Source: Theobroma cacao (taxonomy: Eukaryota; Streptophyta; Magnoliopsida; Malvales; Malvaceae). Taken from it: a stretch of 64,000 nt of DNA. The DNA is taken from positions 10,711,270 to 10,775,269 of the forward strand of contig NC_030855.1 of the NCBI RefSeq assembly GCF_000208745.1. The letters are read 5' to 3'. The notes under the pieces are model-generated. The model did no database searches. It worked only from the letters and a program-made list of their open reading frames with translations, and had not been told where the DNA came from. Within the stretch, counting starts at the first letter, position 1. Each line of letters starts with the position of its first letter. Below are positions 47,757 to 60,582 of the stretch, piece by piece. The translations under genes and the position numbers were made by a program.

Positions 47757-48215
47757 GTCGATCTTTAGCTAAGGATTAATCCCTAGAATTGTATGGATTC
47801 AAGTTAGCTACTAGAAATGCTTAAGATTGACCCCTACGGAAGGGAGGGTCAATCCCCATTTCACAGAGCACTTGGATTAGCTACTTGAATTGGCTAAGAT
47901 CGACCTTTAAGCAAGGAAGGGTCAATCTCAACATAACAAACACTTGAACTAGCTTCTAAAATTGGCTACGATCGATCCCTAAGGTAAGAAGGATCGATCG
48001 CCATAACCTAAAATACTTAGAAACATTTTGAAAACTTTAAGATCAACCTCCAAATGAGAAAAGGTTGATCCCTACTAGTTAGGAATCAAAATCAGCTATT
48101 GGAATTCACAAAAATTGACCTCCTAAGGACAAAGGGTTTATATCAATAGCCTTAGTCAGAAAAATAAAGCTTAAATATTGACCCCCGAGGTTTAAAGGGT
48201 CGATCTTAGGGTTCT
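47757..48215. repeat. Array of GATCGACC / GGTCGATC inverted motifs
   Basis: Pairs of half-sites face each other at regular intervals: 'gattgacccctacggaagggagggtc' near 47825, 'gatcgacctttaagcaaggaagggtc' near 47908, 'gatcgatccctaaggtaagaaggatc' near 47971, and 'gatcaacctcc...aaggttgatc' near 48041. A last pair lies near 48180-48208. Each pair can form a hairpin. Confidence 0.75.
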
Positions 48216-48934
48216 AGGTAAAAAAAAATGAAAGACCTAGCCGCGATGTTTCTCTCATTTCTCACTTTTCTTAGCCTCCAAACACTCTCTTACCCTTATT
48301 CAGCCTCCATGGACTCCATATAACAATGATTAAGCTTCCAACTCAAATTTTAGGTAAGATTAACCATTTTTGAAGTTAACCACCATTTTCCATGAATTTC
48401 AACGAATACACCTCCATTAAGCTGAAGAATTTTAGGGTTTTACTCTCCAAGGAAGCGTTTGAGGTAAGGGTGTTTAAGGTTTCAATAAAAATGATTTGGG
48501 TTTAAAGTTTTATGGATTATTAACTTAAAACAAAGAATATGGGTTTCCTTGACTAGTTTCAAAATAATGGATTTGTTGGAAAAATTAGGAAACTTATAAT
48601 AAAAATTATTATGATAGGATTTGTTGAGCTCGAGTATCCTAGAACAAGCAAGGTTTGACAAAGCAATGCTTAAAAGCATGTTTTTGTTAAGGTGAGTGGA
48701 TACACCACCTTCAAACTATTTTAGCATGTAAAGCTAAAGGCATGGTTTAATGGTTTACTTGGTTGACTTGACTTTCATTATATTTTTAAAAATGAAGATT
48801 TTTATTTACGGTGAACACATGATTTGAAGGAATTTTCAAATCTATTATGTATATGTAATATCTTACTATGTATTAGATTTCAATAGAAAGGACAATTCCT
48901 TTCAACTGTTTTGAACCAAACCACTACTTCGATG

Positions 48935-49260
48935 AAGTATGCTATGTTGCAATGTATGTGATGCTGTTCCAAATGCTATATGAAATAAGAATGAACACAT
49001 GATAAATGTTGTGATGCCATGTATATGATGTTATATCCACATACTATATGAGATAAGAACAAGCATAAGATAAATGCTAAGATGATAAGTATGTGATGTT
49101 GTTTCCACATACTATATGTGATAAGAACGAGCAAAAGTTATATGCTACAATGACATGTATCTGATATTGTTTCCACATACTATGTGAGGTAAGGATAAGC
49201 ACATGATATATGTTACGTTGTCATGTATGTGATTTTGTTTCCACATACTACAAGAGTATG
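48935..49260 (+). repeat. 68 bp tandem repeat, about five copies
   Basis: 'ccacatacta' recurs at 49037, 49105, 49173 and 49241, and a variant at 48969, a strict 68-base period. Copies are diverged by a few bases each. Confidence 0.92.
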
Positions 49261-49982
49261 TACAAGTGCATGCTTCAGATGTCATATATGTAATACTATT
49301 GAATGAGAATAATGAATTATATGATAAGTATGTAAATTTGATATAGTATAATAGAGTGAATTGTTGACCAGGTTAATACGAGTTATACCATTCACAAATG
49401 TAAGCTCCAAGGTAATAGGGGCTATACCATTACCATCTTTTGATGAGAACGGGAATGATGCAGTGATTCCATTCTTATATGCACCACATATGCGAAGAAA
49501 ATAGGGGCTATACCATTATAAAATCCCATGGGTAACCAAGGGACATACTTTTATTGAATTATGTCCTATTGGAGATGAACATTTTATTAGTCACTAGCTA
49601 GATTTTGGCTTAACTTGTTAATGATTGTGATGTTTAATTGTTCTAAAGTGTATGTTATGTAACAATGTTTAGACAAGGTCTTCTAGTCAATCATGGATGG
49701 TAGTTAAGACATGATATTGATGTTAAGCATAGATAATCAAATGGGATGATTAAGAACCGAAATAGCCTAAACTCTAGGGTCATATGGATAAGGTATCAAG
49801 CCATAGAAAGCAAGCCTTCAAACCCATGTAATGGAATGATGAATAAGTAAATTAGCCCATTTTTATTTGATTTAAATGGTTTTACACTCAAATTGGTTTC
49901 TAAAGGATTACATGATTCCAAAATTTGTTTGAAAAGTAAATCAAGGTTTGATCAAGTTCTCTACTCAATGATTTAAAGATTA

Positions 49983-52953
49983 TGTAAAGCCCGGCCTTAT
50001 AAAATACTTGTCATGACATACATGTGATGGATAGTATGTTTGCATGCTAGGAAAGTCCTGAAAAATTTATAAAAGTCGGTATTGTACCTAGAGGTACAAC
50101 AAAGTTGATTTAAGCCTCGAACTAGATCAAATAGAGATTTTAGGGTGAAATTGAAAATTTAACAATCCAAAAATGATTTAAAATGGTGATTTGGGGTTCG
50201 AAGATCAATTTGGAGTCAAACCGAAAATTTCACTATCCAAGGGTAAAATGGTAACTTTGCCACTCGAGGACAAAATGAGAAATTTTTGAAAGATTTTGAT
50301 CACATTTGACTTATTGGAGTATGAGTTGAGGTTGATAAGTGAAAAATTGTAATCTCGGTATTTTTGGAGCATAGGGGTAAAATGGTAATTTTGCCACCAT
50401 AAGGGTAAAATTGGTAATTTTACACCACCAACACTTGTCATGCCCATAGAATTCATCCATTGACTTTTTATGTTATGGATAAGTGAGAAAACATATGTGG
50501 TGGAGATAAAAAGTTTAAATTTTAAAGTTTAAAAATAGACCAATAATAAAATGACACTTGTCAAGCTTAGAATATTTTATTATTTTCTTTAAAAAATCAG
50601 CCTATAAACCTCTCACTCCTCTCCAAATATTNCTATAAACCTCTCACTTCTCTCCAAATATTCGGCCAAGCAAGGAAAAGATGGAAACAAAGAAAGAACA
50701 AACACTAGGTGGAGAATTTCAAGAGAAAAAGTGAGGAAAATCAAGGAAAACAAGTGAAAAAGATAGGATTTCTCAATTTAAACTTGAAATCTATTTTTCT
50801 AAAGCATTTCTCCTTATTTTTCATGGTTAAATTTCATGTTTTTATGGTGAATTCATGGCTAGCCGAATGGGTATGGAGAGAGAATGATGTTGGATTGATT
50901 TGATTTCAAGTTATGTTAGTGTTTTTAGTTACTTTACTATGTCCAGAAGTAAAACAACAAGAAAAGAATTCATTTTCCCCATCATCCATCAATGGCCAAA
51001 CCTACCTTGTATTGAGTGAGGATGAAATTGAGTTTTTTATTTTAAGAGAATTGGTTAAAAAATGATGAATTATGGTGTGGAAAAGTAGTAGGAAAAATCA
51101 CGGTGTTAATGCACCATTATTGACCAAAAATTCTAAGAAGAAAAGTGAAGATGGTTTTACCAAATTTTAGGTTATTTGACTTGTGTTTGGGGAATTAAGG
51201 TATTGGAAAAGAAATTGAGCAATTTGGAGCTAAATTGGACGCGTTGGCCAATTAATCAAGTGATAAGACGAATTAGGCCAATACCGGGTTTAGATGGTTA
51301 CCCGTGCATTTTGCATTCCATATCATGTATTATTAGTCTAAATTAGTTTAATTTCGATTTAGTACCAATGTAGTAAGTTTCTCGATTATGTACTATGTCA
51401 AGGTGGTGAGTCCTCCGATAAAGGCAAAGAAATTGCATCCGAGGACCAATAATCAGAGTACTTCGGAAATCCACACTCTAGACATTGTGAGTAACATTAT
51501 CATCATCTTGATTATCTAAAGTGAATTTTAATTCATTTTTGTGATTTTATGAAAAATGAGTTTAAATGGTAAATCTTTATGTTTTAAAAGCAAAATGTGA
51601 TTAAATGAAATGATTTTATAAAATTGTCTTGATATTGAATGATGGTTTTGGAAAATGGAGTAATTGGAGATTAATTGCTATGTTGTAAATTATGGTTTCA
51701 ATTGAATGGCTTATGATAATGTGGGCATGAGTGGCTGGATTTGGTAAATGTGCTGAAAATGTATGAACTGTTGTTTTGCCTTGACATGCTGTGTTGTAAA
51801 ATAATTGCCACGTCATGCTGTTGGAATTTTATTGATTTGGTGGATATCAATTAGCTTACTGCAATGGGCGGGTTTCCGTGGACCAGCCTATTAGAGGGGC
51901 ACGGTAAACCTCGTTATATCTTACCTCAGTATAAGAGGCGCGGATGGATAACTCCTGTGATTAACACTTTAGAGTTCACTTCATGCAAAACCACCACGTG
52001 AGGGTGAACTCGACCAATGCCAATGAAAGGCTATGTTTTCAAAATAAAAACATGATTTATGTGTATATAATTTTTTAACAGCCTTCGCGGACTTAGTTGG
52101 GATAGCCCTCGGCCAAGGTATCCTTGATAACTGAGTATGATAATGATTTTTTTGGCACGAGCCAAACTTTTCAGGAAATCATAAGCCTCAATGATTATTT
52201 GGATGAAATAAATTTATTTTATCTCATAAAAATGAGTTTGAAATGCTATGAATTATTTTATGCTAATCTATTTTATCTGTCTCCATTTACTCAGCTTTAG
52301 ATATTTTAGATGATATCTGTCTCCATTTACCCATTTCAGGTTCAGGATAGTCTATAGATAGCACATTTCGTCAAGGACTAGCATTGGATTTGCATCTTCC
52401 AAACTGTAGGTTCACAGTCTTTCTTACTTTTGGTTATTCGAGGGCCCACTTGTTACTGTAAATTAAATTAAATGCTCTGGTTTATTGTATTACAGTATAT
52501 ATGAATTTATTTTGCTTTTATGCTGTAAAAATTATTTACGCAGTGTTCTAAAAATATTATTTTATGAGAAAATTGAATATTTTATTCAATATTTTTTTTT
52601 ATTCTAATAGTCATAATTTCATTTTTAAACAAATGTTTTAGACATCCAAATTTATTTTTGATTATAAAATATGTGTTTTGCACCCGTATAATATATTATT
52701 AGCTGGTTTCAAAATTTTATGAGAAAAATGACTAAAATACACCTGTGAGACAAAAATTATTTTTTTTATTGTTTTGATTTGGAAATAGTTTAAAATCTTT
52801 TAGTATGTGATATTTGACAACGGTTAGTCACAGGGGAAATGAGAAACTAATATTAAAGCCTTGCGAGGTTCCGGTTGGCATTCCAAGTAATGAGTGTCTA
52901 TCAGGACACCGCGACAGTTGTCACGAGCTCGAGGAAAGTACCGGGTCGTTACA
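49983..52953 (+). mobile_element. Family B solo LTR with perfect target-site duplication
   Basis: 2971 bases from TGTAAAGCCCGG to CGGGTCGTTACA, without an interior. Flanks GATTA at 49978-49982 and 52954-52958 are identical, so insertion and later recombination to a solo LTR are well supported. It contains the single N of the window (50632). Open frames inside (for example 50456-50205, 50709-50903) are not genes. Confidence 0.94.
50602..50662. repeat. 30 bp direct repeat around a single N
   Basis: Bases 50602-50631 and 50633-50662 are the same 30-mer with one difference, separated by the only ambiguous base in the window. The related LTR at 25317 (about 26036-26070) has this segment once. Likely an assembly or polishing artefact. 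Confidence 0.85.
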
Positions 52954-52958
52954 GATTA

Positions 52959-53754
52959 AGTATTTATTCCAAATGATTTCTAAAGTGTATTCAAAGTCAT
53001 GATTATATCTAATTGCAAGTTGATAAATGTGTATTTGAAAGATCATACGTACATGGTTATTTAAAGGTTATATTTGTGCAAAAGCTTTAACCCCTTTACT
53101 TGTCCCCTTCTCGTATCTAGTCACAGAGTTCTTGTGACTGACACATTAGTTTCTCATTTTATGTTACAAATTAATGATAGCTGTCCAGCCACTAGTGTTA
53201 CAGAAACATGATCCATTCTTCTTTTGGTAAATGATATAATAGCCCTCTTTAAACCTAGGAAATCGGGTCATATTTTGCTTGAGAAGTCAGTCTTTATATT
53301 CTTGTATATAAATACTTGTTACGTTTGAATGTTAAGCCATTGAATGGCATTTATTTATATGAAAATGAGTAAAATGTAAAAAATGATGGCCTAAGTGCCC
53401 ATATGAGCACGTGGGTTGCATTACAAAGTTGAGGAAATGTGTAAATGTGAAAAATGATGGCCTGAGAGCCCATATGAGCAGCTAGGGTGCATTACAAAGT
53501 TGACATGAAATGTATATGTTACAGATATTGTTAATGCAATGCATATGCACAATTTATGTTGAGACATTCTGTAATTGTGTATTGACAATGTATGGTTGTA
53601 TGTGTTTATGATTATAAATGCTTTTATGTATGATAATGGTGGCAAATAAGTCACATATGAATAAATGATGGTAAGAGGTTTATTAAGGCCTAACGGGCCA
53701 TACCTACATAAGACCTAGTGCCAATCACGATCCTATAGAAAACGGGATGTGGCA
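52959..53754 (+). repeat. Gypsy-type LTR, right part
   Basis: Continuation of 47568-49982. It ends '...cacgatcctatagaaaacgggatgtggca' at 53754, which resembles the family A end ('gatcatggcccgaaaattgggtcatgaca') in layout. It contains a two-copy 71-base repeat (units starting about 53385 and 53456). Confidence 0.55.
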
Positions 53755-54823
53755 TCTCAATAGAGCAATGTAGAAATGCACATCAAGTTGGCACATGCTC
53801 TAACACCAATTACAATGATTTGCACCTAAACACCATTGGTTCAACAACTTTCGAAAGCTAAACCACATGACTTAAGAAGTTTAAAATCAAGTTGCTAGTA
53901 GTAACTGATTTTAATTTTTATGTACGACTTAACAATTACACTCACACCATATATGAAGTGGACGCCATTGTTAGAATTTGAGATTATGTGTAAGAGATTT
54001 CAAATTCAAACCTTAGAACAAGTGAGAAGAGATTTATAGATTTGGAGATATTTACATAGGCAAACCCCAAATCATATGTTCTAAAAGGAAAAAGTAAACA
54101 ATATCCTTAGTTGAGGGTGGAAGGAGACTAATAACAAATTATTACATGGCATTGGAATGTTGGTTTAATTGCATGGCAAATATTAACATTGCATGGCATT
54201 CTGATTGTTAATGCAACGATAACTAATTAGAAAAGTTTTGTTTTTACTATTTGCTTTTTCATTTGTTGTTTTTACATTTTGTTAATAAGGTACACTACAA
54301 AATACCGACTTTTCTAACAAAATGTTTCATTGGAATTTAAAAATAGTATAAATAAAAAATAATTATGATTAAAAATGAACAAATAATTGAATTAAAATGC
54401 TTGTTAAGAGCAAAATTTGGTCATCTTCTACCCACTTCCACCATGATCCCTTCCTTAACCTCAAGGAGCTATTTTGGATCTTGGCAAATGGATTCAACAA
54501 CCAATTTAAAAATGTACACAAAGGAAGAACTTGGACGAGTGAAGCCTAACCCTTGAATCACACATTTATAATGAATAAACTTACCTACACTACAGTTGCT
54601 AAGGGAGTTTTATAACAACCAATCACTTATCTTTTACCAAGTTGTAACCACAACTAAGAAAAATATAACCAAAGACCAACTTCTAACTGATATACAAAAA
54701 TTGATAACCTAAATAAACTAGGATAATTTCACCTATTTTATTCAAGATAAACCTAACCCAAGTAACACCCAAGAATAATTTCTGGTGCACATAACATGCT
54801 TATTCTAACAAAATTAGTTTATC
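53755..54823. other. Unassigned spacer
   Basis: AT-rich, no supported gene. A short stretch near 53930-53955 (ttaacaattacactcacac) resembles 47562-47582 at the end of the LARD-like LTR, so retroelement remnants are likely. The frame at 54365-54556 has no recognisable motif. Confidence 0.4.
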
Positions 54824-54833
54824 TAAAAATAAT

Positions 54834-55635
54834 GGCTAAATTATATAATTAGTCCCAATGTTTTGTTAAACTAGTGAATTTAGTATTGTATAATAATTTG
54901 TAAAAATTGAGTTCGTATACTTTCTAAAATTCACAATGTCAATCTAATCATTAATGGTATTAAAATTTTTATATAATTTATGTTGGCATGATAGTTGACA
55001 ATACTGAAAAGACATTGAATCTAATGATGTGGCATTGAATCTGATGACGTGACATCTAAGAACGATGCAATGAAGTTTTTTGACTAACTTGTTGAGACAA
55101 ATCAAAAATCCAAATAGGTTTTTGGGTTCTTTGTTTGATTATTCTCAATTATATCTCTTCAATTTTAATCCTTTTCTTAATTCTCTCTTGATTATTTCTC
55201 AAAATGATATTGTAACAGATTGAAAAATCAATTATCCCTTTCTGAAATCACCCTAAAATATAATCAGACTGGAAAATTAAAATGGAAATGGAAATGAAAA
55301 TTCGAAATGGAAAATATTGTTAGTGATTAAGGATGATTCACCTAGATTGATTATAGAAATCGCAAATTGTGTTTAAAATCTAACGTCATATCAATATAAT
55401 CATTGCATCGTTCTTGGATGTCAGGTCTCCATTGCCACATCATCAAATTCAATATCAGGTTAGTATAGTCAAATAGCATATTAGTATAGGTAAGGAAAAG
55501 AATTTTAACACCATTAATGATCAGACTGATATTGTCAATTTTGAAAAGTATATGAACTCAATTTTTACAAATTATTATACAAAAATTAAATCTATTACTT
55601 TGACAGAGTAGAGGAACTAACGGCATAATTTGAGC
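54834..55635. mobile_element. MITE with ~250 bp inverted repeats (MULE-like)
   Basis: The left ~255 bases and right ~260 bases are reverse complements with moderate divergence. The ends are GGCTAAATTAT and, on the other strand, GCTCAAATTAT. An identical 10-base TAAAAATAAT lies on both sides (54824-54833, 55636-55645), giving a duplication of 9-10 bases as in Mutator-like elements. There is no coding capacity, so it is non-autonomous. The ~280-base centre has no features. Confidence 0.85.
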
Positions 55636-55645
55636 TAAAAATAAT

Positions 55646-58600
55646 ATTATACATTTTTTCTCCCATTAAAAAATTAATGTTTAATTAATCAAAAATATTA
55701 GATTTGCCTATGCATTTACTTTTGGCGAAGTAAAACGTAGCAAAAGCAATCCGAGTTTCAATAGATGAAAAATTAATGAAATGAAGTTTGAGAAGAAAAG
55801 GAGAGAAAATGGGTTTTGTTCTCGGACTTCTTTTTATGTATTTCCCTGAATTCCTCTAAACGCAAAGGTTTTGGGAATGAGCTGAAAAACACCCAAACCA
55901 TTTCCAGCTCTTGGTTGAAAATCATACGAGCTAAAGCTAAAGCGGGCTTGAAGCTGCTTGGTTCACCCGCGGTTTTTACTTTTAGCGTGCATAAAAGTCA
56001 TTGACACCCTGTGGCCAAAAGGAAAGTCATCTACACCCTTATTCCAATGAATAACGCTAAACGTCATGTCATGGGCAACGATAGAACTTGGCAAACGAAT
56101 TACTTGAGATTAAAAAGAAAACAACATTTGTCTAACAAAAGCAAGAACTACGTCAAAATTGCCCCCGGATGATATGGTTTTCATATCAAAATTAGCCAAC
56201 GGCCACATGTTAGGGATTATGATGGACACACTTGGGATAGATTCATTTCATTCTTTATTTCCTTCCATTCCATATGAAGAATATCAAAAAAAGTGCGTTT
56301 TTGTAGTTTTGTGGCCACAGATAAAAAGACGTAACGTTGGTTCTGTCTGGACATGGGTTTAGGGACTTAGAGCATTGGTTGGGCGGCTCAAAGAGCAAGC
56401 CCTGACAGAGTCCACAATTGGTCGGTGACTGGCAGCACCCCTAGCACATTCTGGGTCCCTCCAACGGGGCAGCCAGCCCCTGTGTTTGCATTTAATTTGT
56501 GATTTTAACATTGGGTTTTGTACTGATATATATATTTCCTACTAGCATCTTTTTATATATCTACAGATGACACGTCGCTCTTTTGGCTAGTATCTGAAAC
56601 ACTGTAACTAGCATGAATTTTGATCACATGACCACAATTCATGATTGGAAGAGAATAAGCTACGAAATATCACAGTTGCGAATGGAAGAGCCGAGAGAGA
56701 TAAGAGGGTTGACAACCGCCAAAATGGTCCAAGCCACGAGATGCGATTGTGGTTCTCCTGGACAAATGCTCCTCGACCAACATGACTGCCTTGGGTCATT
56801 GTACTTATAGGTGGACCCTCCAGTAATATTATTTGCTATGTATTAATTAATATTCTCCACCATGTTTATGTGGATCTTTTAGCATATAACGAGGTCGCCC
56901 CGTCGCAACTCCATCTAAGTTTGCCTCACGGTTTTACTCATTGACTACGGGGCTGTTAACCACCGTTTGAGTGTAGCTACATTCATTATCTTTGTTTGTT
57001 TACCCCTCACATTTTCTAACCACAAAATTAAGTAAATCCAAATACGTACTTTTGTTTTCTTTTTGTTGATATTAACGCATATCAGATGTATATAATTTCT
57101 TCTCAATTCAATCCCAGTCCCAGTCCTACCATAAATGCAAGAGTCAAGGATGGCTCTGAACAAGACTTTTGGTTTCCGTTCTAGCAAATCCCACTACGTT
57201 ACGCACCTCTAGGCTCTAGCTGGAGTAGTGATGGTGCCACGTGCGTTAATGATCTGTAGGAAGTTTAAAATTCCAACATGGGTTAAGTTTTAAACATTTA
57301 ATAATTGTAAAAGAGCACAAGATCTCTGTCTATCAAATAGTAATCTTAATAGAATAAGTTTCCTCGGCTATGTCCGTACTGTTTAGGAAGCCACAATTCT
57401 ATCATGCTGGGCAAGAAAGATTTATCATATATCACATAGATATATATCATTGAACATAAGTCTACAATCCATTTCTAAGACTCTCTCATCTTTATTTATT
57501 TATTTATTTTGTTAAGATAAGTTGATTATTCATAATTCTTAGGGAAAAGAAATATAATGGAGTTTCTTTATTTCTTTTAAGTATACAATTAAATTAACAA
57601 GGTTAAGGGAGAATTGAGGGGTTTCAATCTTAATTTTGATCTTAACTTGTTATTTATTTTTAAATCTTAATTTTGATCCATCCAACTACGTTTTGCATCA
57701 TTCTATACATAGTTTTAAACTAAAGTCTAAATTACATCTATTTCTACCATGCTTTCTCTCTTGATTGTTACATTTTAAAGTTTACTTTTTATTTTAATAT
57801 TAAAAAGTAAAGAGCTATAGTGTTTATAGATACAAAACAAAAAGTTTTTGATTAATTAAAATTAATATAATTCTTTTAAGAGAACAAAATGCATGATTAT
57901 ACTTTTATGTAAATTTAGCGATTACTTAAGAATTGGTGTTATTTAATTAAAGATTTCTTCAATTTTGCTTACAATTGATTTTGCGAGCTACCATTGTTTC
58001 TACTAAATTTTAATAAATTAAAAGCAGATAGTAAAGAGCAATACAATAAAGGTAACAATTAATTGGGATCTTGATTAATTAGCCAATTGAAATTTTTAAA
58101 TTAATATTGCAATAATCCTAATAAAATCATGTCAATCATATTTAACTTGCCATATCTTGTAAGTTTCACTACCATCATATAATATAGCATGTGGGTGCTA
58201 TTAACGAAGCCTATACATTTAAGTACTATAGTCTTCTGCATACCCAATACCTCAATAAAAAGTATACATCAATTATCTACTAGGAAAAGAATAAAAACCA
58301 AAACAAAATAAAAAAACAAGTTGTATACAGAAAAATAGACAAATTAAAGTACGGTTGTTTTTAATTTTTAATAATTACGTCAATTTCAAGAAAATATGAG
58401 ATGTAGCTCCGAATGTGTATTAAAAATAAATTGATTAAAATAACTTTCCTTTTATGTTCTTGTTTGTTGAATCTAATTTCTTTTAGTTTTACAAACTGAA
58501 TCAATGTTATTTGACTAATGATACTAAATTGAATTAAAAGCTTTATGTACTAATATAACTTAGGTTGCCTTTCAGATTGAAAAATTCTTAAAAATTATAT

Positions 58601-59490
58601 ATTGTTGTGGTCGGGTAGTCATACATATTATCTATCACTAAGGGAAAATCCAACAGTTGGAGAAAGAGAAGGAAAAAGAGTTGCATCATTAATACTTGTG
58701 TAGGTTCCCTTTGATTAGTAGATACATTTCAATCTCTTCTGGTCATCAAATTCAAGACATATTTCCCACAGAGTACGTTTTAGCTTGAAATAAAAGCACC
58801 CAAAGACATTTGCCATCTTTTTTTTTACTTGCCAAAAGGAGGATTCAATGTTTCTTACTTAAGAGCTGCAATAAGTATGGATATATCCTAGTTAATTACG
58901 GCACATAAAGAATATGAAATGACGAAGAAGTACAGTGAGTGGGCGAGGCTACAAGTTTCCAGTACAAGACACCTTTTCCTCAAACAGCAGAATGTAAAGA
59001 TTGAACCGAATCAGACAGGAGGCCAGCATGGTCGGTCCATTATATGGGTCCATCGAAAACGAAAAATTATGATTTAATTTCACGTCTTAGAAGTAATTAA
59101 GAAACATAAGTCAATACTTGTATTAATATTATAATGAAGTGGGTGAAAATAAAAAGCCAAAAGATTCATCCTTCTTGTTAAAGTAAACAACCTAACTGTA
59201 ATTTGATGACCAATTGGATCACTGAATTGGTAACCAAATCTTTTTAGGCATGGATTCTAGTAGGAACGACAGAACTCAGCCAGCTCTCACTGACTTTAGA
59301 TAGGTTTCTCAGCTTCCAGTCTCATCTTTCTTTCACACACACGTACATATATATATTATATCCAAAGATTATATATATATGCGCCTGTGTTTGTTAAAAC
59401 AAAATATATTAATGGTCATCGGCAGATGATGAAAGGACAAATTAAGGAGCGATGTCGCTATCATTGAAAATTCTCCCCCTCTCTAACTTA
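55646..59490. other. Low-copy-looking intergenic DNA, no supported gene
   Basis: No retroelement signatures visible. Small frames such as 56159-56362 and 56613-56810 (65 codons, ordinary codon mix, no motif) cannot be assigned. A G-box core CACGTG lies at 57238-57243 and a GC-richer patch at 56370-56480. This could be gene-flanking DNA, but no exon with recognisable homology is seen. Confidence 0.45.
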
Positions 59491-59494
59491 TTAC

Positions 59495-59519
59495 TATATA
59501 ATATATATATATATATATA
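59495..59519. repeat. (AT)n microsatellite
   Basis: About 12 AT units directly before the small frame at 59530. GA-repeats follow at 59767-59783 and 59928-59941. Confidence 0.9.
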
Positions 59520-59529
59520 ACTTGTATGT

Positions 59530-59811
59530 TTGTGCATTTGTGCATGTATGCAGCCGCTCCCCACAATGCAAAGAGTCAAGAGATCCTTCTCGACCCTCGA
59601 CTACTTTCATATCTTCCTTTTCCACCCGTTTAACACTTCGAAAGGAAAAGACAAAACCAAGAAAGTCGCTTCCACGGATGGAAAAAATATCATCTATCTG
59701 GCTAGGGTCGATTTTACTGGGGGGTTTTCTTTTCTTTATTCTTATTCGCATAGTTACTGGAAATTGAGAGAGAGAGAGAGAAGCTTTTTTCTTCTTTCTT
59801 GGATTCCCTGA
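59530..59811 (+). CDS. Possible small ORF of unknown function
   Basis: 93 codons if started at 59530, or 81 from the second ATG at 59566 (MQRVKRSFSTLDYF). I do not recognise the protein. Between 59566 and about 59765 many codons end in C or G (tcc, ttc, tcg, acc, ctc, gac, tac, atc), unusual in this AT-rich surrounding, which hints at coding. Against it, frames are also open on the minus strand (59751-59494) and in another plus frame (59522-59767), the 3' end runs into a GA microsatellite, and no homologue comes to mind. It could be an exon, a short gene or chance. Confidence 0.25.
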   Translation: MCICACMQPLPTMQRVKRSFSTLDYFHIFLFHPFNTSKGKDKTKKVASTDGKNIIYLARVDFTGGFSFLYSYSHSYWKLRERERSFFLLSWIP

Positions 59812-60582
59812 GGACCCATAGGGATACGTGTGTATGTTGATGTTTTTAGTTCTCTAATGAGACATGGTTTGGCTTTTACATAACAAAAGGCAAAAGAACT
59901 AACGAAATAATACTAATGGATATTTTGAGAGAGAGAGAGAATCACAGATGTACCATATGTGATGGACATATTTAATTGAATTGAATTTATTTATATAGCA
60001 AATAGCAATAGCATCATGAGAGAGCTACAATGCTACACATAACATCAAACGAGTGGTAATTCCAATAAATGCGAAAAGGCTCTCTGGAAGATTTGCGGTG
60101 CTTATTATCTCATCGCATCTCATGGTCAAATACATACAAATTAAACATCTGATCTAAGCTGTAAATGGGAATTAATTTAAATATCTAAGTGGAACAATGA
60201 AAGAGATATGAGAGAGGAAATAAAAACAAAGAGGAGAAATGAGCAGTAGTTATCAGCAACAGTAGAGTGGTCACGGGTTTCTTTTGACCGATGCATCCTC
60301 TTCCCCACAAGCCTCAATTTTCACATTCAATCTCCAACCCATCCCATCCCCCACCTATATATGCTTATGCTTCGTCCGCCAGAAAATTTTGCTCCCTTCA
60401 AGCCCCACATCGCCACCTCCCTACCAATTATTTTTCTACACCTAGATCTACTGCTTATTAATTATATTATTCTTATTTTTATTTTTAGTATATGTTGGAT
60501 TTTCTCGAATAATGAAAACGTGAATTTATATTATTTAATTTATGTTATCTTTTATAAAAAAGGGACTAATCTTATTTAGTTT
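59812..60582. other. Spacer with microsatellite, no gene
   Basis: Contains a GA-repeat (59928-59941) and a promoter-like C-rich stretch with TATATATG near 60355. The frame at 60361-60579 has no motif. Nothing else is visible. Confidence 0.45.

Larger units (their letters stand above)
47568..49982 (+). repeat. Gypsy-type LTR, left part, with palindromes and 68 bp tandem repeats
   Basis: Shows LTR-like organisation: a block of inverted GATCGACC/GGGTCGATC motifs (47757-48215), then a TA-rich transition, then a 68 bp tandem repeat (48935-49260). It is interrupted at 49983 by a family B solo LTR and continues at 52959. The left end is not resolved. Confidence 0.5.

Noticed and set aside
56370..56480. 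GC-richer patch beginning 'gagcattggttgggcggctc', considered as an end of a DNA transposon
   Set aside because: No matching inverted end or target duplication could be found nearby.
59680..59767. A 29-residue hydrophobic frame starting MEKISSIWLGS, considered as a membrane mini-protein
   Set aside because: It overlaps a frame with better coding-like codon use and runs into a GA microsatellite; no known small organelle or membrane protein matched.
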